NCBI RefSeq assembly: GCF_021735925.1
Contig: NZ_WMEA01000007.1
Coordinates: 62,001 to 126,000 of the forward strand
Origin: Loktanella sp. M215
Lineage (GTDB): Bacteria; Pseudomonadota; Alphaproteobacteria; Rhodobacterales; Rhodobacteraceae
Length of the DNA: 64,000 nucleotides
Reading direction: 5' to 3'
A program made the position numbers and the translations under genes. Shown here piece after piece: positions 19,423-28,800 of the stretch. Position 1 is the stretch's first letter. Every line of letters starts with the position of its first letter. The notes beneath the pieces are model-generated. The model was not told where the DNA came from. It searched no databases and was given only the letters and a program-made list of their open reading frames with translations.

Positions 19423-20397
19423 ATGGCAGCCATTACCAAACAACAGATCGGCGGAATTCTAGCGCGTCAGGGGATTCTGATAGCTTTCGCGGTTTTCATG
19501 ATCGGTTTCACACTGGCCAACCATCGCTTTCTGGCCCCGGACAACATCATGGGGGTGGTCCGGTCCTCGGCGATCCTCGGTGTGATGGCTTTGGGCGTCA
19601 CATTCGTGGTGATCAGCGGAAATCTGGATCTTTCGGTCGGATCGATGATGTCTTTCTCGACAATCGTAGTATTGGATTTGCACGACAAGATAGGTCCAAC
19701 GCTGGCCATTCCCGTCATGTTCGCCATGACAATTTGCCTGGGTGCCTTCATCGGATTCCTGGTCGGTTACCTCAAGCTCAATTCGTTGATCGTGACGCTG
19801 GGTATGTTGTCGGCCATCCACGGGCTGACGCTGACTTATTCTGGTGGCCAGAACATGGACATCGCCGATAAGGAAGGCACCTGGTTCAGCGTCTTTGGTC
19901 AGGGCGATGCGCTTGGCATTCCCGTGCCCATTCTGATATTCGCGCTGCTGGCGGCCTTTCTGGGTATTCTGTTGGCAAAGACCCCTTTCGGACGCAAAGT
20001 TTACGCCGTGGGCGGAAATGGCGTGGCTGCCACCTTTTCCGGTATTCGTAGGCCCCGCGTGGTATTCACCTGCTACCTGCTGTCGGCCTTTTGCGTCGCA
20101 ACAGCGGGACTGATCCAGGCCAGCCGTTCGCTGGGCTCGCAGAACACTGTTGGTCAGGGGTTGGAGCTTGAAGTTCTGGCCGCGGTGATCCTTGGCGGAG
20201 CTTCGCTTCTCGGCGGGTCCGGGACGATCTTCAAAACGGTGATCGGCGTGCTGATCCTGGGTTTCATCCAGAACGGCCTGTTGCTCGTCGGTTTGCAGTT
20301 TTACGTCCAGTTCGTTGTGACCTGGGTCATCATCATCCTTGCTGTCTGGCTTGATATCGCGGCCAAGCGCGGCAAGCTTTTGTCCCCGATTGCGTGA
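19423..20397 (+). CDS. Sugar-type ABC transporter permease (RbsC/XylH family), first copy
   Basis: This 324-residue inner-membrane protein has many hydrophobic helices. BPD_transp_2-family features are visible: GVTFVVISGNLDLSVGSMMSF, GYLKLNSLIVTLGMLSAIHG and AVILGGASLLGGSGT. It forms half of the channel of a CUT2-type importer for pentoses, hexoses or polyols. The ATG at 19423 follows GGAGAGAGAC; a TTG at 19399 is the only longer option. It is the first complete gene after the junction and is followed by a second permease and a duplicated ATPase. Confidence 0.93.
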   Translation: MAAITKQQIGGILARQGILIAFAVFMIGFTLANHRFLAPDNIMGVVRSSAILGVMALGVTFVVISGNLDLSVGSMMSFSTIVVLDLHDKIGPTLAIPVMFAMTICLGAFIGFLVGYLKLNSLIVTLGMLSAIHGLTLTYSGGQNMDIADKEGTWFSVFGQGDALGIPVPILIFALLAAFLGILLAKTPFGRKVYAVGGNGVAATFSGIRRPRVVFTCYLLSAFCVATAGLIQASRSLGSQNTVGQGLELEVLAAVILGGASLLGGSGTIFKTVIGVLILGFIQNGLLLVGLQFYVQFVVTWVIIILAVWLDIAAKRGKLLSPIA

Positions 20398-20408
20398 GGT
20401 AAGAGATC

Positions 20409-21410
20409 ATGGAAGCTGGAAAACTCAGCAAGTTTCTCAAGAATGGCGCGATCTGGGGCTTTATCATCCTAGAGCTGATCTTCTTCACAATCGCGGGTGA
20501 ATTCCTGTCCCTGTCGGACAAGGCCTTCATCGATGCCGACAACATGCTCTTGTTGTTCAAGCAATCCGCGCCGATTGGGATCATCGCCATGGGCATGACA
20601 ATTGTCATGATCAACGGAAATATCGACCTGAGCGTCGGCGCCATCTACGCGATTGCTGCTATTGTTTTGCTCGACTCCATGTCCTGGCCGATCTTTGCGG
20701 GGTTTGGCGACTGGGTGATCCCGATTGCCTGGATATTGGCCTTGCTGGTCGGCACAGTGCTGGGCGCGTTGAACGGGCTGATCGTATGGAAGACCGGCGT
20801 CGATGCCTTCATCGTGACACTTGGTTCGATGCTTGGATATCGCGGGCTGGTGTTCATGTATAACGGCGAGCAGCCGACCAGCCACCTGAACTGGACCCTC
20901 GTCGACTTCGCAGAGTCGCAGTTCCTTTTCCTCCACACGCCGACCTGGTTCCTGATCATCGTGACGGCGGCGATCTGGTTCCTGATGAACAAGACGGTGC
21001 ATGGCCGAAACGCCTATGCCATCGGTGACAACCGCACCGCGGCAGTGAACGCGGGCATCAAGGTCGGGCCGCACATGATGATCAACTTCATGATCATCGG
21101 CTTTCTTGCGGCACTTTCGGCGGTTGTTTTTTATTCTGAAAGCGGCTCGGTCAATCCGAATGACGGCGAGCTTTACGAACTCTGGGTGATTACGGCAGTC
21201 GTGCTTGGCGGCACAAAGCTGACCGGCGGCGCGGGCTCGATCCTTTCGACCTTCGGCGGTGTCCTCGCGATCCAGCTTCTGCGCAAGGGGCTTAGCCACA
21301 TTGGCGCCGATACGTCGACGGTGAACCTTGTCATCGGCCTCATTCTGATCGCCGTTCTGTTCCTTGACCGTCAGCTGAATGTCAAAGGCAAAGAGGAGTT
21401 GAAGGTATGA
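20409..21410 (+). CDS. Sugar-type ABC transporter permease, second copy
   Basis: This 333-residue permease of the same family shows GMTIVMINGNIDLSVGAIYA, NGLIVWKTGVDAFIVTLGSM and TAVVLGGTKLTGGAGS. Having two different permeases plus one double ATPase recalls YtfT/YjfF/YtfR-type importers, which form a heterodimeric channel. The gene begins 11 bases after the first permease, and its end overlaps the ATPase start by 4 bases. Confidence 0.93.
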   Translation: MEAGKLSKFLKNGAIWGFIILELIFFTIAGEFLSLSDKAFIDADNMLLLFKQSAPIGIIAMGMTIVMINGNIDLSVGAIYAIAAIVLLDSMSWPIFAGFGDWVIPIAWILALLVGTVLGALNGLIVWKTGVDAFIVTLGSMLGYRGLVFMYNGEQPTSHLNWTLVDFAESQFLFLHTPTWFLIIVTAAIWFLMNKTVHGRNAYAIGDNRTAAVNAGIKVGPHMMINFMIIGFLAALSAVVFYSESGSVNPNDGELYELWVITAVVLGGTKLTGGAGSILSTFGGVLAIQLLRKGLSHIGADTSTVNLVIGLILIAVLFLDRQLNVKGKEELKV

Positions 21411-22942
21411 GCAGTCAAACACCTGTCCTGCGTCTGGAAGGCATCGTTAAGACCTTCCCGGGCGTGCGTGCCCTCGACGGCGTATCCTTCTCTGTCATGC
21501 CCGGTGAAGTGCATGCACTGATGGGCGAAAACGGTGCCGGCAAATCGACTTCGATGAAGGTGCTTGGCGGTCTGTATCAGCCGGACGAAGGCACGATCTA
21601 TGTCGATGAAGTGCCCACCATCATGTCGTCGCCGTTGGACGCCAAGGCCAAGGGTATCGTCTTTATCCACCAGGAGCTGAGTTTGGCCGAAGAACTTTCG
21701 GTGGCCGAAAATGTGTATCTGGGCGAACTGCCGAAGAAGCGGTTCGGACTGGTCGATTGGGACATGCTTTATGCGCGCACCGACGCGATCCTCGATAAGC
21801 TGAAGGTTGGCTTCAACGCCCGCACGCGGGTCGGTGACCTGTCGATTGCGAACCAGCAGATGGTCGAAATTGCCCGTGCCCTGACGGTGGAAGCCAAGGC
21901 GGTGTTTTTCGACGAGCCGACCGCCTCGCTGACCGATGCGGAAAAGGTGGTGCTGTTCGAGGTCATCGACGACCTCAGATCGCAGGGCGTTGGCATCGTC
22001 TATATCTCGCACCGGATGGAAGAGATCTTCAAGATCACCGACAAGATCAGCGTGTTGCGTGACGGTGGCTATCGCGGGACCGTCAACACCGCCGACACTG
22101 ACGAAGAAGCGGTGACCCAGATGATGATCGGCCGGAAGCTGGACCTCAGCCGAAGTGAGAGTCGCCACACATTGGGTGACGTCGCGCTGGAAGTGCGCGG
22201 GCTCACCTGCGGGCAACTTTATAGCGACGTCAGTTTCGAGGTCCGGCGCGGCGAGGTCGTGGGCTTTTATGGGCTTGTCGGTGCGGGCCGGACAGAGATC
22301 GCAGAAACATTGTTCGGATTGCGTGATCCGAGCCGCGGCACCATCCTGCTCGACGGAAAAGAAACCAAAATTCACTCTCCCAGAGATGCGATTTCCAAGG
22401 GCATCTCGCTGGTGCCCGAGGACCGCAAGGGACAAGGGCTGGTTTTGGGCATGAACTGCCGGGACAACATGACCCTGCCGCAGATTGACGATCTGACCGC
22501 CGGACCGTTCGTGGCCGAAGGTTCTGAGATCGCGATTTTCGACCAATATCGTGACAAGCTCGATATCCGTACGCCGGGCTGGAAGCAGATCGTCGGCAAC
22601 CTGTCCGGCGGTAACCAGCAGAAGATTGTCATCGGAAAATGGCTGTCGATGCATCCCAGCGTGCTGATCGTGGACGAACCGACGCGTGGCATCGACGTCG
22701 GATCTAAATCAGAAATTCACAACCTGATCCGGGAACTGGCGGCGCAGGGCTATGCGGTGATCGTGATCTCTTCGGAAATGCCCGAAGTGCTGCATGTCTC
22801 TGACCGGATCGTGGCGATGTACTCCGGCAAGGTGATGCGGACGTTCACATCCGAAGAGGTCACCGAGGACAACTTGATCCAGGCCATCTCGGGTATTTCC
22901 GCCGACAAGGCAGCATCGAGCGGTCCTGCCGTCGTGGCCTAG
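21407..22942 (+). CDS. Sugar-type ABC transporter ATP-binding protein (duplicated, RbsA/MglA type)
   Basis: This 511-residue protein has two fused nucleotide-binding domains. Domain 1 has Walker A GENGAGKST (about 40-48), the Q-loop, LSIANQQMVEIARAL in place of a strict LSGGQ, and Walker B AVFFDEPTASL. Domain 2 has a degenerate Walker A (GLVGAGRTE) but a good signature LSGGNQQKIVIGKWL and Walker B VLIVDEPTRGIDVG. One good and one degenerate site is normal in this family. It powers the two permeases upstream. No periplasmic binding protein gene remains in the window. Confidence 0.95.
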   Translation: MSSQTPVLRLEGIVKTFPGVRALDGVSFSVMPGEVHALMGENGAGKSTSMKVLGGLYQPDEGTIYVDEVPTIMSSPLDAKAKGIVFIHQELSLAEELSVAENVYLGELPKKRFGLVDWDMLYARTDAILDKLKVGFNARTRVGDLSIANQQMVEIARALTVEAKAVFFDEPTASLTDAEKVVLFEVIDDLRSQGVGIVYISHRMEEIFKITDKISVLRDGGYRGTVNTADTDEEAVTQMMIGRKLDLSRSESRHTLGDVALEVRGLTCGQLYSDVSFEVRRGEVVGFYGLVGAGRTEIAETLFGLRDPSRGTILLDGKETKIHSPRDAISKGISLVPEDRKGQGLVLGMNCRDNMTLPQIDDLTAGPFVAEGSEIAIFDQYRDKLDIRTPGWKQIVGNLSGGNQQKIVIGKWLSMHPSVLIVDEPTRGIDVGSKSEIHNLIRELAAQGYAVIVISSEMPEVLHVSDRIVAMYSGKVMRTFTSEEVTEDNLIQAISGISADKAASSGPAVVA

Positions 22943-23014
22943 CCAGACGTCCAAGACCAACGCCCTGAGGGGCCTTGGCGGCCGGGGCCTGACAATCGTT
23001 TTAAGGAGTCTGCA

Positions 23015-24379
23015 GTGCGAAGAATATTGTTCAAGGACGCAACGATCGTCACGATGGATGACGCATTGGGCGATTTCGCCAAGGCGGACCTGCTGATCGA
23101 AGACGACCGGATTGCTGCCATCGGCCCGGATATCGATGGCGGCGATGCCGAGGTGATCGACGCAAGCGACCGGATCATTATGCCTGGCCTCGTCAACGCG
23201 CATATGCACACTTGGCAGACCGGCCTGCGCGGGCTGGCGTCGAACTGGACGCTGCTGGAGTATTTCCGCAATGTTCATCGCGGCCTCGCGACATTGTTCA
23301 CGCCCGATGACCTGTATTATGCGCAGTTGCTTGGCGGGTGGAACCAGATCGATTGCGGAGCGACGACGCTTGGTGACTGGTGCCACAACAACCCGACCCC
23401 GGCGCATACCGATGCCGCGCTTGACGGGCTTATCAAGTCGCAAGTGCGCGCGGTGTTTTTCCATGGCTCACCGAAACCGGACGCCAAACCGGGTCAGCCG
23501 CATTTCAGCGAAGTGCCGCATCCGCGCTCGGAAGTGGAGCGGCTTTTGAATGGTCCGCTCCGTGATGCCGAAGGTCGTGTCACTTTGGCCTTGGGCATTC
23601 TTGGACCGCATTATTCAACGATGGACGTTTCGCAGCATGACTTCCGTTTGGCGCGTGAATTCGGTCTGGTTGCTTCGATGCATCAGGGCGGTGGCGAAGC
23701 CAAGACTCCCGGCGGCTGGGATCAGCTTGAAGCGGACGGTCTGGTTGGTGAAGGCTGCAATATCGTGCACGGCCATGGCCTTAGCGACGACCAGATCAAA
23801 CGGTTCTGCGACGCGGGTGTCAGTTTCTCGACCACCCCGGAAAACGAAATGACCCAAGGGCATGGTTTCCCGGTGACCGGCAAGGTTCGGGCGGTCGGTG
23901 GCCTGCTGTCGCTTGGTGTGGATCTCGAATCCGTTCTGTCGGGCGACATGTTCACAGTTGGCCGGATGGCGCTTGGGATGCAGCGCGCGCTGGATAACGA
24001 TGCCAGCCGCCGCGAATCCGGGTCCATTCCGCAAACGACGACGATCCCGGTTCGCGAAGCGCTTGCCTGGATCACGATAGACGGTGCGCGGGCCATCGGG
24101 TTGGGCGACCGGGTCGGGAGCCTTACACCCGGAAAGCAGGCGGACATCGTCGTGCTGCGCAGCAGCGATCTGAACATGGGTCCGCTGCATGACCCGATTT
24201 CGACCGTCGTGATGCAGGCCGGACCGCGCAACATCGACAGCGTGATGATCGCTGGTGAATTTTACAAAAGAGACGGTCAGTTGATGGTCGGAGACGTTGA
24301 GCCAGCCAAGCAGGCGCTCGCCGAATCCGGTCACCGCATTGCCGCTGAATTGCGCCGCCTCGGACAAGAAGGAAAATGA
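23015..24379 (+). CDS. Amidohydrolase family protein (TrzA/AtzA-like)
   Basis: This 454-residue metal-dependent hydrolase has the N-terminal beta-sandwich start ILFKDATIVTMDD and the metal motif GLVNAHMHTWQTG (His-x-His near 65). Further catalytic elements are MHQGGGEAK (about 228) and NIVHGHGLSDDQ (about 250), and the C-terminal LTPGKQADIVVL is typical. Relatives deaminate or dechlorinate heterocycles and adenosine-like compounds, or hydrolyse cyclic amides. The GTG start has AAGGAG ahead of it. Its place between a sugar-type importer and a ring-cleavage pathway suggests an early step on a nitrogen-bearing or cyclic substrate, but the reaction is unknown. Confidence 0.85.
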   Translation: MRRILFKDATIVTMDDALGDFAKADLLIEDDRIAAIGPDIDGGDAEVIDASDRIIMPGLVNAHMHTWQTGLRGLASNWTLLEYFRNVHRGLATLFTPDDLYYAQLLGGWNQIDCGATTLGDWCHNNPTPAHTDAALDGLIKSQVRAVFFHGSPKPDAKPGQPHFSEVPHPRSEVERLLNGPLRDAEGRVTLALGILGPHYSTMDVSQHDFRLAREFGLVASMHQGGGEAKTPGGWDQLEADGLVGEGCNIVHGHGLSDDQIKRFCDAGVSFSTTPENEMTQGHGFPVTGKVRAVGGLLSLGVDLESVLSGDMFTVGRMALGMQRALDNDASRRESGSIPQTTTIPVREALAWITIDGARAIGLGDRVGSLTPGKQADIVVLRSSDLNMGPLHDPISTVVMQAGPRNIDSVMIAGEFYKRDGQLMVGDVEPAKQALAESGHRIAAELRRLGQEGK

Positions 24380-24380
24380 C

Positions 24381-25289
24381 ATGACAGGCAAACAACAGGC
24401 AGCATGGATCGGCCTCGGCAAGCTTGGCTTGCCCATGGCGGCGCGACTCGCAGAAGAGTTCAGTGTGACTGGCTTTGACCTGAGCGAAGAGCGCCTTGCA
24501 CTGGCGGAGGCGCGCGGAATCAAACGCGCGACCGACCTTGCCAGCGCGGTGGCAGATGCCGCGGTCGTCTTTGTCTCGCTTCCCGACGACCGAGCGCTGC
24601 GCGCTGCGGTATTGGCGGATGGTGCATTGCTGTCGCACCTCTCGTCCGGAATGATCTTGGTCGAAACCAGTACAGTCAGCGTCCACGCCTCCCAGGATGT
24701 TGACCGTGTGGCCGGAGAAATTGGCGTTTCCTACCTTCGGGCGCCAGTCTCTGGCAATCCGGTCTCGGCCGAAGCCGGGACGCTTTCCGCGCTGGTGTCG
24801 GGACCGGAAGAGGCATTCAAGAGCGTGTCACCGATGCTGGCCACGTTCTGTCAATCGCAGAGTTGGCTCGGCGACGCCGACCAGGGACGCTACGCCAAGC
24901 TTGCAATCAACCTGATGATCGCGGTCAGCGCAGGCATGATGGCCGAAGCGCTCGCACTGGCGCGGCGCGGCGGTATCGATTGGCATGACATGCTGAACCT
25001 GATGGAAAACAGCGCGGTGGGCTCGCCAATGGTGAAGTACAAATGCGCACCAATGCACGACCGCGACTTTACCTCGACGTTTTCCGGCAGGCAGATGGCA
25101 AAGGATCTGGATCTGATCCTTGAATGTACGCGTGCCTCAGATGTGCCCGCGCCGCTCGCCGCTCAGATGCGCGAAATGTACACCGCGATGATCGCCGCCG
25201 GTGACGGTGACGACGATTACATCGCGACGATACGCCACCAGGAACGACTTTCCGGTCTGGCCGATATCGAACCCAGCAAGACAGCCTGA
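24381..25289 (+). CDS. NAD(P)-dependent beta-hydroxyacid dehydrogenase (3-hydroxyisobutyrate dehydrogenase-like)
   Basis: This 302-residue protein has the Rossmann motif AAWIGLGKLGLPMAARL at the N-terminus, the substrate-binding segment LRAPVSGNPVSAEAGTLSAL and the catalytic lysine in GRYAKLAINLMIAV. It belongs to the HIBADH/tartronate-semialdehyde reductase/6-phosphogluconate family and oxidises or reduces a hydroxyacid with NAD(P). The ATG at 24381 follows AAGGAAAATGAC, one base after the amidohydrolase stop. The substrate is not assigned. Confidence 0.87.
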   Translation: MTGKQQAAWIGLGKLGLPMAARLAEEFSVTGFDLSEERLALAEARGIKRATDLASAVADAAVVFVSLPDDRALRAAVLADGALLSHLSSGMILVETSTVSVHASQDVDRVAGEIGVSYLRAPVSGNPVSAEAGTLSALVSGPEEAFKSVSPMLATFCQSQSWLGDADQGRYAKLAINLMIAVSAGMMAEALALARRGGIDWHDMLNLMENSAVGSPMVKYKCAPMHDRDFTSTFSGRQMAKDLDLILECTRASDVPAPLAAQMREMYTAMIAAGDGDDDYIATIRHQERLSGLADIEPSKTA

Positions 25290-25304
25290 ACAAGGGAGTT
25301 TGTC

Positions 25305-26165
25305 GTGAGAAATCTGAACGAAAACAACATCACCGATGCCGTTGTCGCGATGGCGGACGCCTGCGGTGACGGTCGGATCAAGCAGACGGTCAACAGTTTG
25401 GTGCGCCATCTTCACGCCTTCATCCGCGAGATCGAGCCAACCGAGCAGGAATGGGAACAGGCCATCGCATTCCTGACCGAGACCGGTCAGAAATGTGATG
25501 ATGTGCGTCAGGAATACATCCTGTTGTCCGACGTACTGGGCGTGACGATGTTGGTCGATGCGATCAACCATCGTTCGGCAACCGACACCACCGAAACCAC
25601 AGTTCTTGGCCCGTTCTATGTCGAGGGCCCGCCCGAAACGCCGATGGGCGAGGCAATCGACTGGAACGTTGAGGGTGAGCCGTTTTATGTGGAAGGCCGC
25701 ATCACGTCGGACAACGGACAGCCACTGGCCGATGTGTTGGTGGACGTCTGGCAGTCCGACAGCGAAGGTTTCTACGACGTTCAAAAGGAAATGGAAGGGG
25801 CCTCGCTCAGGGCGCGTTTCCGGACTGGTCCAGATGGTCGCTATGCCTTCTGGACGGTCACGCCTTCGCCTTATCCAATCCCCACGGATGGGCCAGTCGG
25901 GCAATTGCTGGAGCGGCTGGATCGCCATCCGTACAGGCCGGCGCATGTCCATTTCATGCTGCACGCCAAGAACCACCAGAAACTGGTGACGCAGATCTTT
26001 GCCGAAGGCGATCCCTACATCGACAGCGATGCGGTGTTCGGCGTGAAGGATTCACTGGTCAAGTCTTATGCCCTGAACGAGCCGGGCAAGGCACCGGATG
26101 GAAAGGTTCTTGATCGGCCCTGGCGCCACCTCGTCTTTGATTTCGGCATGCGTCGGATGGGCTAG
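25305..26165 (+). CDS. Intradiol ring-cleavage dioxygenase, probably hydroxyquinol 1,2-dioxygenase
   Basis: This 286-residue non-haem Fe(III) dioxygenase has an N-terminal helical dimerisation domain (about 1-100). The intradiol core follows, with GPFYVEG and a downstream PYPIP supplying the two Tyr ligands and RPAHVHFMLHAKNHQKLVTQ supplying His ligands. It splits the ring of 1,2-diols between the hydroxyls. Assignment to the hydroxyquinol (1,2,4-trihydroxybenzene) branch rather than catechol rests on the maleylacetate reductase in the same cluster and on overall look; catechol or chlorocatechol activity is not excluded. The GTG start is preceded by AGGGAG. Confidence 0.82.
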   Translation: MRNLNENNITDAVVAMADACGDGRIKQTVNSLVRHLHAFIREIEPTEQEWEQAIAFLTETGQKCDDVRQEYILLSDVLGVTMLVDAINHRSATDTTETTVLGPFYVEGPPETPMGEAIDWNVEGEPFYVEGRITSDNGQPLADVLVDVWQSDSEGFYDVQKEMEGASLRARFRTGPDGRYAFWTVTPSPYPIPTDGPVGQLLERLDRHPYRPAHVHFMLHAKNHQKLVTQIFAEGDPYIDSDAVFGVKDSLVKSYALNEPGKAPDGKVLDRPWRHLVFDFGMRRMG

Positions 26166-26183
26166 GGCGTTTGAGAAAGACCA

Positions 26184-26199
26184 CTCGAGAATTCTCGAG
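26184..26199. promoter_or_regulatory. Perfect 16-bp palindrome upstream of the quinone oxidoreductase gene
   Basis: CTCGAGAATTCTCGAG is fully self-complementary and lies 19 bases after the dioxygenase stop and 29 before the next start. It is a plausible dimeric-regulator operator for the second half of the catabolic cluster. A role as a weak terminator is less likely, since no T-run follows. Confidence 0.5.
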
Positions 26200-26228
26200 A
26201 AGCACATGTTACAAGAAGGAAAGTAGAG

Positions 26229-27221
26229 ATGAATACGCAGTCAGGACATGGACTTTGGGCAACCGAAAAGTCCCCCGATATCGACAACCTGAAGATCGAG
26301 GTTGCCGCGCGCGACGCGGGTCAGCCTGGCCCGGGTCAGGTCACGGTCGAGATCAAGGCAGCGGGTGTCAATCCATCTGACGTCAAGGCGGCGCTCGGTT
26401 TCATGCCCCATGCGGTCTGGCCGCGTGTACCGGGGCGGGATTTTGCAGGCGTTGTTTGCGGCGGTCCGAAGAAGCTTTTGGGGACTGAAGTCTGGGGTGG
26501 CGGCGGCGAGCTTGGCATCACGCAGGACGGAACGCATGCGAAATACCTAACGCTGCCGGCAGCAGCGGTGACCGCCAAGCCCGCCAACCTGTCCTTCGAG
26601 GAAGCAGGCTCGATCGGCGTGCCCTTCATTACTGCCTTCGAGGGCCTTCAGCGGGCCGGTGGGGTCCAGCCATGGGATAACGTGCTGGTCTGCGGCGCGA
26701 ATGGCAAGGTGGGGCAGGCGGCGATCCAGCTCGCCACGCTGGCAGGCGCCCGCGTCTTTGGCGTGGAATACAAACCGATGGACTATCACGGCCATTCAAA
26801 TGGCGACATTGAGATGCTCGATAGCTCGTCTCAGGACGTGGCTGCGGTGATCCGCGAAAAAACTGGCGGTCATGGCGCGGATATCGTGTTCAACACGGTC
26901 GGCAACCCATATTTCGAGATCGCGAACAACGTGATGGCGGGCAAGGGCCGCCAGATCTTCATCTCGACCTTCGAGTTCACGGTGCCGTTCAATATCTTTA
27001 ATTTCTTCCGGTTGCAGCACCAGTTCATCGGCCTGAATACGCTGGAAATGGACAGCGTATACTGTGCTGCGATCTTCAAGAAATTGAGCCCGCTGTTCGA
27101 AACCGGACGTCTGAAGCCTTTCCCGATCAACCCCGCGACCGTGCATGGGCTGGGTGACGCGGCCAAGGCCTATGCCGCCGTCAACAACTCATCACCGGAT
27201 CGGGTCGTGTTGAAGCCGTAA
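26229..27221 (+). CDS. Zinc-type alcohol dehydrogenase / quinone oxidoreductase (MDR family)
   Basis: This 330-residue medium-chain dehydrogenase/reductase has the GroES-like N-terminal part (GVNPSDVKAALGFMPHAVWP, RVPGRDFAGVV). The nucleotide-binding part includes DNVLVCGANGKVGQAAIQLA. The cysteine zinc ligands of true alcohol dehydrogenases are not evident, pointing to the quinone-oxidoreductase (QOR) subgroup that uses NADPH. The AAGGAAAGTAG ribosome site sets the ATG at 26229. It presumably reduces or oxidises an intermediate of the hydroxyquinol branch. Confidence 0.85.
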   Translation: MNTQSGHGLWATEKSPDIDNLKIEVAARDAGQPGPGQVTVEIKAAGVNPSDVKAALGFMPHAVWPRVPGRDFAGVVCGGPKKLLGTEVWGGGGELGITQDGTHAKYLTLPAAAVTAKPANLSFEEAGSIGVPFITAFEGLQRAGGVQPWDNVLVCGANGKVGQAAIQLATLAGARVFGVEYKPMDYHGHSNGDIEMLDSSSQDVAAVIREKTGGHGADIVFNTVGNPYFEIANNVMAGKGRQIFISTFEFTVPFNIFNFFRLQHQFIGLNTLEMDSVYCAAIFKKLSPLFETGRLKPFPINPATVHGLGDAAKAYAAVNNSSPDRVVLKP

Positions 27222-27313
27222 CTGCCGCAGCAGCGCCCCGCCGGGCTTCTCGCACCAAGAGTCCGGCGGAAGCGTATGAACCAACCCTGACGATGTTATC
27301 GAACGGAAATACG

Positions 27314-27507
27314 ATGGCTGATCCTTGCATCATCTGTGTGGCAATCACGGGTCAGCTGCCAACCAAGGCGACCAATCGGCTGTGCCGATCACGATTTCCG
27401 AACAGATCGAGTCAACTCTCGAGGCATTCGAGGCCGGCGCAACGATTGCCCATTCCGATCGGGCCGTCGGTCAAATGAGCAATGATACGGACCATCCAAG
27501 CGGTTGA
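27314..27507 (+). pseudogene. Broken N-terminal fragment of a BKACE/DUF849 (beta-keto acid cleavage) gene
   Basis: The first frame reads MADPCIICVAITGQLPTKAT. After a frameshift near 27380 the neighbouring frame continues VPITISEQIESTLEAFEAGA and TIAHSDRA. This is the beginning of a BKACE protein, where CAITG and EAGAxIxHxHxR are conserved. Only about 60 of about 300 residues survive. It sits between the quinone oxidoreductase and the SDR. An intact BKACE here would have been placed to cleave a beta-keto acid such as the 3-oxoadipate formed by this pathway. Confidence 0.65.
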
Positions 27508-27887
27508 ACAGTCGCGGTTGAGCCCGATGAAACGGCGCCGCCTTAAAAACAATTGTTTTGGATAAAAATTAACCGCGAGACCAGATTTCGAGGGTAAATA
27601 TTTGGGCACGTCTTTTTCAACTTTGCCTACGCACTACTTCTGGTCAACCAAAAATTACCGAATTGAACCTGCCTGGCGGTGTTCGACCCTGTGAACGGTG
27701 CCTTGGACCTCGTGGCGCCCCATGAAAGTCCGTATTGGATATATCTTGGCTGTGCCCTCTTCCGCGATGCTGCTAAATTGTTTGTAAGTCGTCAATTGGC
27801 TGGCTGGAACACTGAAATCCGACCAATTCACGAAGCGGATATTGTTGCTGGTCTCTGATGAGATTGCGAATAGGGAGGACTCTAAAA

Positions 27888-28694
27888 ATGGATGTCAAAA
27901 GGTTAAGTGGCAAGAACATCTTGATCACAGGCGCAGCGCGCGGCATGGGTGCCGCAAACGCGGAGAGTTTCGCCGCGCAGGGCGGCAATGTCTGCCTCGC
28001 CGATCTTGATGGCGATGAGGCGCAGAAGGTCGCTGACAAGATCAACGCGGCGGGCAACGGTCAGGCAATTGCGGTCCGGTGCGACGTGACCAAGCGTGAG
28101 GACAACGCCGCAGCCGTCAAGGCCGTCGTGGATGAATTCGGCGAGTTGAATGTCGCACTTTTCAACGCCGGTCTCAACAAGCCCCGCTTTTTCATGGACA
28201 TCGATGAGGACAATTGGGACCTTATCATGAACGTGAACACCAAGGCGATGTGGCTTGGCATGCAGGAAGCCGCGCGGCAGATGATCGCGCAAGGCAAGCG
28301 CGACTATCCTTATAAGTTGATCAACGTGGGCTCCATCGCCTCGCGCAAGCCGCTGATCGACGTGACCGTTTATTGTACTTCGAAATACGGCTGCCTTGCG
28401 CTGACCCATTGCGGCGCGCTCGGTCTGGCAGAGCACAACATCACCGTGAACGGCTATGCGCCGGGCGTCGTGGTGACCCCGCTCTGGGAACAGCTAGACA
28501 AGGATCTGGTCGAGATCGGTTTCAAGGAGAAGGCAGGCCAGGCATATGACGACATCGTGCGGGATGCGCTGCAGATCAAGCGCGTGTCCTACCCCAGGGA
28601 TATCGTCGGCACCGCCTCGTTCCTCGCGTCGGACGACAGCGATTACATGACCGGCCAGATGATCCATATCGACGGTGGATGGTGCATTCAGTAA
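27888..28694 (+). CDS. Short-chain dehydrogenase/reductase (SDR)
   Basis: This 268-residue classical SDR has the cofactor motif TGAARGMGAA (about 14-23), an acidic residue (LADLDGDEA) favouring NAD, the NAG element (FNAGLN), and catalytic Ser-Tyr-Lys in VGSIASRK ... VYCTSKYG. The C-terminal DYMTGQMIHIDGGW is typical of polyol/sugar dehydrogenases. The ATG at 27888 follows GGGAGGACTC; a longer frame from 27858 has no such site. It is an intact relative of the truncated SDR at 18844. Confidence 0.92.
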   Translation: MDVKRLSGKNILITGAARGMGAANAESFAAQGGNVCLADLDGDEAQKVADKINAAGNGQAIAVRCDVTKREDNAAAVKAVVDEFGELNVALFNAGLNKPRFFMDIDEDNWDLIMNVNTKAMWLGMQEAARQMIAQGKRDYPYKLINVGSIASRKPLIDVTVYCTSKYGCLALTHCGALGLAEHNITVNGYAPGVVVTPLWEQLDKDLVEIGFKEKAGQAYDDIVRDALQIKRVSYPRDIVGTASFLASDDSDYMTGQMIHIDGGWCIQ

Positions 28695-28800
28695 TCGATC
28701 GTGCCCGGCGGATTTCAAGGCCGACCAAGGCGTTTCGAATGGCTTGGTCCGCTTCCGTCGCCGGGAACGGCTTCCTTCGCTCAACTGTAAGGTGGGTATC

